64,000 nucleotides of DNA from Sciurus carolinensis (taxonomy: Eukaryota > Chordata > Mammalia > Rodentia > Sciuridae). Location: contig NC_062221.1 in assembly GCF_902686445.1 (NCBI RefSeq), forward strand, positions 40,449,075-40,513,074, written 5' to 3'. The notes under the pieces were generated by a model that was not told the DNA's origin, did no database searches, and worked only from the letters and a program-made list of their open reading frames with translations. The position numbers and the translations under genes were made by a program. This document shows, in pieces, positions 59,300-64,000 of the stretch. Position 1 is the first letter of the stretch. The number at the start of each line of letters is the position of its first letter.

Positions 59300-60010
59300 A
59301 CAGACTTATTTTGAGCAGAGAACTCCCCCCTCCGCCTATGCAATAACATCATAATGGCAGAATAATCACTGTAAACAATGCCCTGGGGATTTAGTTGGCT
59401 ACAGTAGGGAACTCTAGGAGCCAATTTCAGTGCTTTTCTTAACTACATCATTGCATTTTTGTCTGCGAGTGGATAAGAAGAGTCTCCTTTTAGAGCAGGT
59501 TGATGGAAAGTGCTAATTGTTGACACATTAGCTAATTGTTATGATTAGCCCCTGACTTTTTTTTCTTTTAATTCTAGAAGTCAAGATCTCAGCTGTGAGG
59601 TATGAAGATGCTTTATGACAACAATACTATGAAAACATTCAAACAATGAGAGGCTAATCTTCAGAAGCATTCAATCCGGTGGCAACCAGACAGCCCTGCC
59701 TTTAAAGAACAGACAACTCTCAGGAAAAAAAAATATCCTAACTGCTGCATCCGCCCAATATTTCTAGACATCAGTGTTCTGGGGTTATCATTAATGATCT
59801 GTTTGTACAAATCCACCATGTCTTTGGAAAACTGAAGCCACTCCAAACCAAATAAGCCATGTGTAAGCCATAATGGCCCAGTGACAATGGAGGCCGCTTG
59901 GAATCTGTGATAATGTGAACCTGTGGAGAACCACACGTGGATGTGCCTCCATTTTCCAAAAGGCAAGAGTGAGCCTTTGAAATTAGGGTCATTTTCAACT
60001 GTAGCTTTTG
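59300..60010. promoter_or_regulatory. Candidate conserved developmental enhancer with repeated homeodomain sites
   Basis: Repeat-free block. gctaattgtt occurs twice (59512-59521 and 59531-59540, 19-bp period), followed by atgattag. CpGs persist in 'ctgcgagtgg', 'catccgccca', 'gaggccgctt' and 'cacacgtgga' (an E-box-like CACGTG). A minus-strand 101-codon frame (59661-59966) crosses it but has no domain or splice signals. Enhancer function is inferred. Confidence 0.48.
59723..59825 (+). repeat. Local duplicate, copy A
   Basis: About 100 bases with core gctgcatccgcccaatattt through ttctggggttatcattaatg to gtacaa. It matches a second copy about 685 bases downstream and retains a CpG that the other copy has lost. 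Confidence 0.85.
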
Positions 60011-60411
60011 AGAAAAAAAAAAAAACTAATTGTGAATACTAAAATGTGTGTTTCTTTAATTTAGGGGAAAGGGAAGGAGAGGAAATCAAGTAGAGAGGGA
60101 AAGTAGCAAGAAGCCAAATTGTAGGGTTCAATTCTTGGCTTTGGCCATTAAATGAGTCATTATTCTGTGCCTTGTCCTACTGACTTGTAAAGTCAGGCAA
60201 ACCCTCACAATTTGCAGTAAGAATAATCTGACTTTGTATTTAAAAACATATTATTTGACTAAATTTCAATTTAAAAATAACTCCAGATAGGTATGAAAAT
60301 GAAAGCATTCTGACTTTTTTATACTTAAAATTTAAAAGGAATATCACTGTAGAAAGAAACTGTAAAAGTATTTATGAATGAATGAGTTGCAAAATATAAT
60401 GATCTTATGCT
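60011..60411. other. AT-rich DNA, possible MIR piece
   Basis: A MIR-like stretch ('gtagggttcaattcttggct', 'aaatgagtcattattctgtg') may lie at 60118-60210; the match is weak. Confidence 0.35.
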
Positions 60412-60508
60412 GGAAAATATTCTAAGAGCTACATCCACCCAATATTTCAGACATAAGGTATTCTGGGGTTATTATTAATAATCTATTCTTTACAAGGTCA
60501 CTAAATCT
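60412..60508 (+). repeat. Local duplicate, copy B
   Basis: Core gctacatccacccaatattt through ttctggggttattattaata to ttacaa aligns with copy A with a few substitutions and small indels. Most substitutions are transitions, and copy B carries A or T where copy A has G or C. Confidence 0.85.
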
Positions 60509-61440
60509 TATATAGGAGAGATTATAAAAAAGAATTACTTAAGATGCCTGCCTGTATTTTATCCACTTGTTAAAATATAAAACAAATATTTTAGTATGAT
60601 ATGATTATGCTTTAATTTTCATATCATAGCTTTTATTATTTCTTCTCCATCTCCTGTTTTCTCTTTTCAAAATTACTTTCAATTGGAATGGTTTTATACA
60701 GAAAGGAAGAGATCAAAATTCTCACCAAAGTGAAAGTTTCATTCAAAAGTAAAGTTTCACATAAAGGAAGTTACAGGTTGAGCAGGGATTACTGTAGATA
60801 AATTAGGTGAAACGATTTTTTTAAAAGAAAAGATATTCTATTGAACCAATAATTGAATTTCTAGTTGAATTCAACTTATTTTCCTACCGAAATATAGGTT
60901 CATATTAACTTCTACATGTATCATTGCAATGATGCTTTTATTTCTAATTTTTTAAATTTCATATCTAAGTACCTTGCTGTATTTCACTACATATATTCTG
61001 CATTTTTGGCATCCCCATCCATCTACCAATTTACCTTAAGCAAGAATAATACAGGAATAAAATGCCTGAATATTTTAACATATTCCCTGAAAATGTATCA
61101 ATGAATTTACAACATGGCAGTAAAATATAGTTTTCTACAAATGTTCAAGTATGCTCCAGGTGGAAGGGGCTGTCTAAAAACACATATTGTCAGTGGATAG
61201 AGAACAATGATAAAATCACCTGCATCACAACTGAATAAGAAGAAATGAGGACCTGAAGGAGTGAGTGACCTGACCAGTGCACACAGCAGATGGTGGCAGG
61301 CCCACGGAGTTTGTTTCTGCTGTGCCTTCTATGGAAAGGTGAATGGAGCTTTACTGATGGTGTGCTGGAAAATATCCAAACAATACAAGACTTAAGTAAC
61401 TACAGTCTAGCTATTAGGTATTCTATTATCCCACCTCCAA
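60509..61440. other. Unique AT-rich DNA
   Basis: A weak antisense MIR-like stretch ('gagtgacctgaccagtgcac') may lie at 61248-61320. No gene recognised. Confidence 0.35.
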
Positions 61441-61652
61441 TTTTTTTTTTTTTTTTTTAAGTACCAGGGATTGAACTCAGGGCACTCCACCACTGAATCA
61501 CATCCCCAGCCCTATTTTGTATTTTATTTAGAGACAGGGTCTCAGTGAGTTGCTTAGCACCTCACTTTTACTGAGGCTGGTTTTGAACTCGTGATCCTCC
61601 TGCCTCAGCCTCCTGAGCTGCTGGGATTACAGGTGTGGGCCACCACACCCGG
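61441..61652 (-). mobile_element. B1-dID dimeric SINE with 11-bp target duplication, reverse
   Basis: T run, agtaccagggattgaactca and ccactgaatcacatccccag (dID complement), then agagacagggtctcagtgag and tgagctgctgggattacagg (B1 complement). Flanked by cccacctccaa (61430-61440) and cccatctccaa (61653-61663). Confidence 0.95.
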
Positions 61653-62017
61653 CCCATCTCCAAATTTAAAAGAAAAGGGAAAACAGTATACAAACCAATC
61701 TAGGTTCATTGTAAAAGGTTTAGTTTGTTTTTAACTGAACTTTTCAAATTGGTGCATCCTATCTCCACACTGATATATCCTATATCCAAATCCTAAAGGA
61801 GTTCTTGGAACTGTCAGAGATAGCAAAAGAACATGAATTCAACCGCATTAATTATGAAATACAAATCACTGCTCATTTTGTTCCACAACAGTGTAAATCT
61901 TTTTTAAAGGATAAAAATAAAGCCAGCCATCCTCCTGCTGAAGGTTCTATATTCTCAAAGATGGTCATGCTGTACATACAGAATGTGTATGGACAAATGG
62001 TAGTCATGTTCTAATAA
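61653..62017. other. Unique DNA
   Basis: A 69-codon frame at 61805-62014 has no domain. No repeat recognised. Confidence 0.35.
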
Positions 62018-62128
62018 GAACCAGCATGGATATGGAGGCAAACTAATCTCTGGGTTCAAATTCTACCTCTGCTACTCTCTAACCTTGGGAAGTTATTTAA
62101 CAACCCTGAAACTATTTCCTAATTGCAG
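62018..62128 (+). repeat. MIR SINE, 5' part, sense
   Basis: 'tggatatggaggcaaactaa', 'gggttcaaattctacctctg' and 'cctgaaactatttcctaatt' cover the MIR 5' and core regions. The 3' part resumes after the LTR nest at about 63000. Confidence 0.78.
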
Positions 62129-62372
62129 TTGGTTAAAGAGTGTCCCCCACCCCCCCCAAAAATACGTCCATGTATTTAAAAATACCCCCATACCTGTAAT
62201 ATGACTTTATTTGGAAACAAGATATTTCTTATGTAATTAAGGGTCTCAAGATTAGATCATCCTGAATTTATGGGCCTATTTTAAAACACATATTCTCAGT
62301 GGAAAAAGAGCAGTGTTGCTAAAGAAAGGAGAAGGAAATCTGAAACCAAGGGACACAAAGGGGATGTTCATG
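62129..62372 (+). mobile_element. MaLR-type LTR, left part (interrupted), sense
   Basis: 'gagtgtcccccacccccccc' and 'aatatgactttatttggaaa', then 'gattagatcatcctgaattt', recall the 5' half of an ERVL-MaLR LTR. The element resumes after the inner insertion. Non-coding. Confidence 0.7.
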
Positions 62373-62757
62373 TGTCTTAATCTGTTTTGTGCTGCTATAT
62401 CTGAATACCTGAGAATAGGAAATTTATAAAGCACAGAAATTTATTGGCTTACAGTTCTGGAGGTTAAGACGTCCAAGATCAGGAGCCAACAGGTTTGGTA
62501 TCTACTGAGGACATTCTCTTCCTACAGTATGGCACTTTGCCTGCTGTGTCCACCCAAAGGATGGAAGGGTGAGTGCCCGCATAGCACAAGGCAGAAGGTC
62601 AGAGAGTGTGCACATTCTCAAAGGCCCTTTTAAGGCATTAATCACACACAGGAGAGTGGAGCCCTCACTTCTTATTGGCCCTCCCTCCCAACACTGTCAC
62701 ATTGGCAATTAAATTTCAACACAAGTTCTGGAGTGGATGAATGTCCAAACTTCAGCA
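62373..62757 (-). mobile_element. MST/THE-like MaLR LTR inserted antisense within another LTR
   Basis: tgtcttaatctgttttgtgc begins the complement of an MST/THE-type LTR; 'acagaaatttattggcttac', 'cagttctggaggttaagacg' and 'ccctcccaacactgtcacat' follow in order, and it closes with 'caaacttcagca'. The flanking 5-mers tcatg (62368-62372) and ctatg (62758-62762) look like one decayed target duplication. Non-coding. Confidence 0.8.
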
Positions 62758-62999
62758 CTATGTAAAGGCAGAGGCAGAAACACAAGTCACACAGTCCCAA
62801 GCCATGGAATACCAGCAGCCACCAGAAGTTGAGAGAGAGGCATGGAACAAATTCCACCCCAGAGCCTCCTACAGTCAATGGATCCTGTGAACACCCTCCA
62901 TTTTGGACTTCTCGCCTTCATAACTGTGAAAGAATAAATCTCTGCTGTTTTAATCCATCAAGTTTGTGGTCTGTTATGGCAGTCCTAGAAAACTCATAA
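62758..62999 (+). mobile_element. MaLR-type LTR, right part, sense
   Basis: 'aggcagaggcagaaacacaa', 'agcagccaccagaagttgag', 'gagaggcatggaacaaattc' and 'aactgtgaaagaataaatct' continue the outer LTR to its end 'ggcagtcctagaaaactcat'. AATAAA lies within the last of the patches quoted before the end. Confidence 0.78.
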
Positions 63000-63090
63000 A
63001 ATGTACCTCGCAGGTGGCTATGGAGATCAAATGAGATGACCAGAAGGCAGTTGGCCCAGTAGCTGCTTAATGAGAGTTAGCTCATTTTTT
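63000..63090 (+). repeat. MIR SINE, 3' part, sense
   Basis: 'atgtacctcgcaggtggcta', 'ggagatcaaatgagatgacc' and 'tgcttaatgagagttagctc' continue the MIR started at 62018. Confidence 0.65.
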
Positions 63091-63530
63091 CCCTTCTCTT
63101 TCTGTCCATTGAGAACTTAGGTTTTCCCTTCATAAAGATTCAGACTCACTATCGAGCCCCTGTTATAGGCCTGGATCCCCAGAACGCCATCTCTAGCACC
63201 TCCCGCCTCCTTCCTCCTGTTAGGAAATGCCGGGCCCCTCTCTAATGACGATGCATGTGCCAGTGTGTTTGGTGCAGGCTCTTCTCTCCTGTTTGCCTCG
63301 CTGCCTGGCTCTGCCACAGGGTGCTCCGGCTTCCTATGCAATGAGAGAGAAATGTGCCCTACAGGGAGGGTGGATTTGGGAGGCAAGATACTCATTCTCC
63401 GTGTGCTCATGTCACTGCCTCTCTGGGTGACAGCAACCGCTCTGATGCACAACCCAAACGAGCCCATGGATTCAGCATCCTTTTCCTTTGGGGCTTGCCT
63501 ACTCTTCATTCACTATTTTCTGTGACTGAG
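63091..63530. other. GC-richer unique block, possible conserved element
   Basis: CpGs persist ('gaacgcca', 'gccgggcccc', 'gacgatgcatg', 'cctcgctgcc', 'aaccgctctg', 'aacgagcc'). Open frames on both strands overlap (63117-63509 minus; 63227-63430, 63265-63525, 63354-63596 plus), as expected from composition. No domain or splice pattern is seen. Confidence 0.35.
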
Positions 63531-64000
63531 AGGTCAATATCAATGTATGAAAAGCCTCTCCAACCCAATTTCATCATCTCATCTTTTTCCCTTTAGAAAA
63601 AAGAAAACATATCACTTATATTTATTCTCTTTTTTCCCATTTTTATTTCCCCTGAAAGTTTCATTATCAAATGGAAAAAGAAAAAATAAGGAGCCAGACC
63701 TCATTCAAGTCCTAAATCAACTACTAACTAATGATATCTACATACCAAAAAATAAAACCCTCATAAAATATTGTGAAATAGAAATCTAATCTGAAGTCAT
63801 TTTTAGAATTCCATCTTTTTCTTCATTCACTTATTCAGGAAGAAGCTATGTACAAGGAGACACAGTCAGATTGTTTCACAGTGTTCTGTTTTCCTCTTGT
63901 TCCCCTAATCTCCTGCCTACAAAGTAAAGAAAAGCAGCAGTCATACTTTTTAGGCCTTATATAATTCCTCAAGGTACAATTAATGGCTACAGCAAAGGTC
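63531..64000. other. Unique AT-rich DNA to window end
   Basis: No gene or repeat recognised. Confidence 0.35.

Noticed and set aside
59661..59966. 101-codon minus-strand open frame
   Set aside because: It crosses a candidate enhancer and one copy of a local duplication; no domain, and the corresponding frame is not maintained in the second copy.
63117..63509. 130-codon minus-strand open frame in a GC-richer block
   Set aside because: Three plus-strand frames overlap it, so openness follows from composition. Kept only as a candidate conserved block.

Overview
This is a stretch of nuclear genome from a rodent, most likely a squirrel (Sciuridae). It is AT-rich and gene-poor, and dense in interspersed repeats of very different ages. 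The lineage call rests on the SINEs. Nine copies are B1-dID dimers, in which a 7SL-derived B1 half is fused to an anticodon-arm-deleted ID half. Five simple ID copies carry the alanine-tRNA-like head, and two more ID copies share a non-tRNA tail. Older mammal-wide repeats (MIR, L2, L3/CR1, MER5A, L1M, MaLR LTRs) form the background. No long open reading frame, no exon with convincing splice sites and no RNA gene was found. The open frames are short and lie in repeats, simple sequence or random sequence. The window is therefore a gene desert or the inside of a very long intron.

Layout. 1-7.4 kb: mostly unique DNA with one B1-dID, an L2 and a MIR, a purine tract and a poly-A/(AT)n tract. 7.4-10.7 kb: a decayed sense L1M remnant split by a B1-dID, then a younger 5'-truncated L1 with a 17-bp target duplication. 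10.7-16.3 kb: mostly unique, with a CpG-retaining block near 13 kb and an L3/CR1 relic. 16.3-24.7 kb: L2, L1/HAL1-like remnants, three ID elements (one very well preserved at 18.5 kb), a B1-dID, a MIR, and an L1M split by a lineage-specific L1. 24.7-31 kb: a probable developmental enhancer at 25.0-25.3 kb, an antisense L1M broken by two B1-dIDs, an unexplained 264-nt open frame at its edge, and a conserved-looking block at 29.5-30.0 kb. 31-42 kb: unique DNA with MIR, MER5A, ID, B1-dID and a short L1 tail carrying a telomere-like start and a G-quadruplex motif. 42-50 kb: mostly unique, with regulatory-looking blocks at 45.0-45.7 kb, then L2, MER5A, a solo MaLR-type LTR, MIR and MER5A. 50-59 kb: scattered SINEs, MIR, L2, MER5A and a long (TC)n(AC)n tract. 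59.3-60.5 kb: a second strong conserved-element candidate with a diverged local duplicate. 61.4-63.1 kb: a B1-dID and a three-level nest (MIR interrupted by an LTR, itself interrupted by an antisense LTR).

The gene-free unique DNA includes several blocks that keep CpGs and carry homeodomain, SOX, E-box or nuclear-receptor-like motifs. The most economical reading is a regulatory desert around a developmental gene outside the window. That is inference: no gene is visible to anchor it, and conservation could not be computed here. I see no new protein system; the novelty is in repeat architecture and candidate regulatory sequence.
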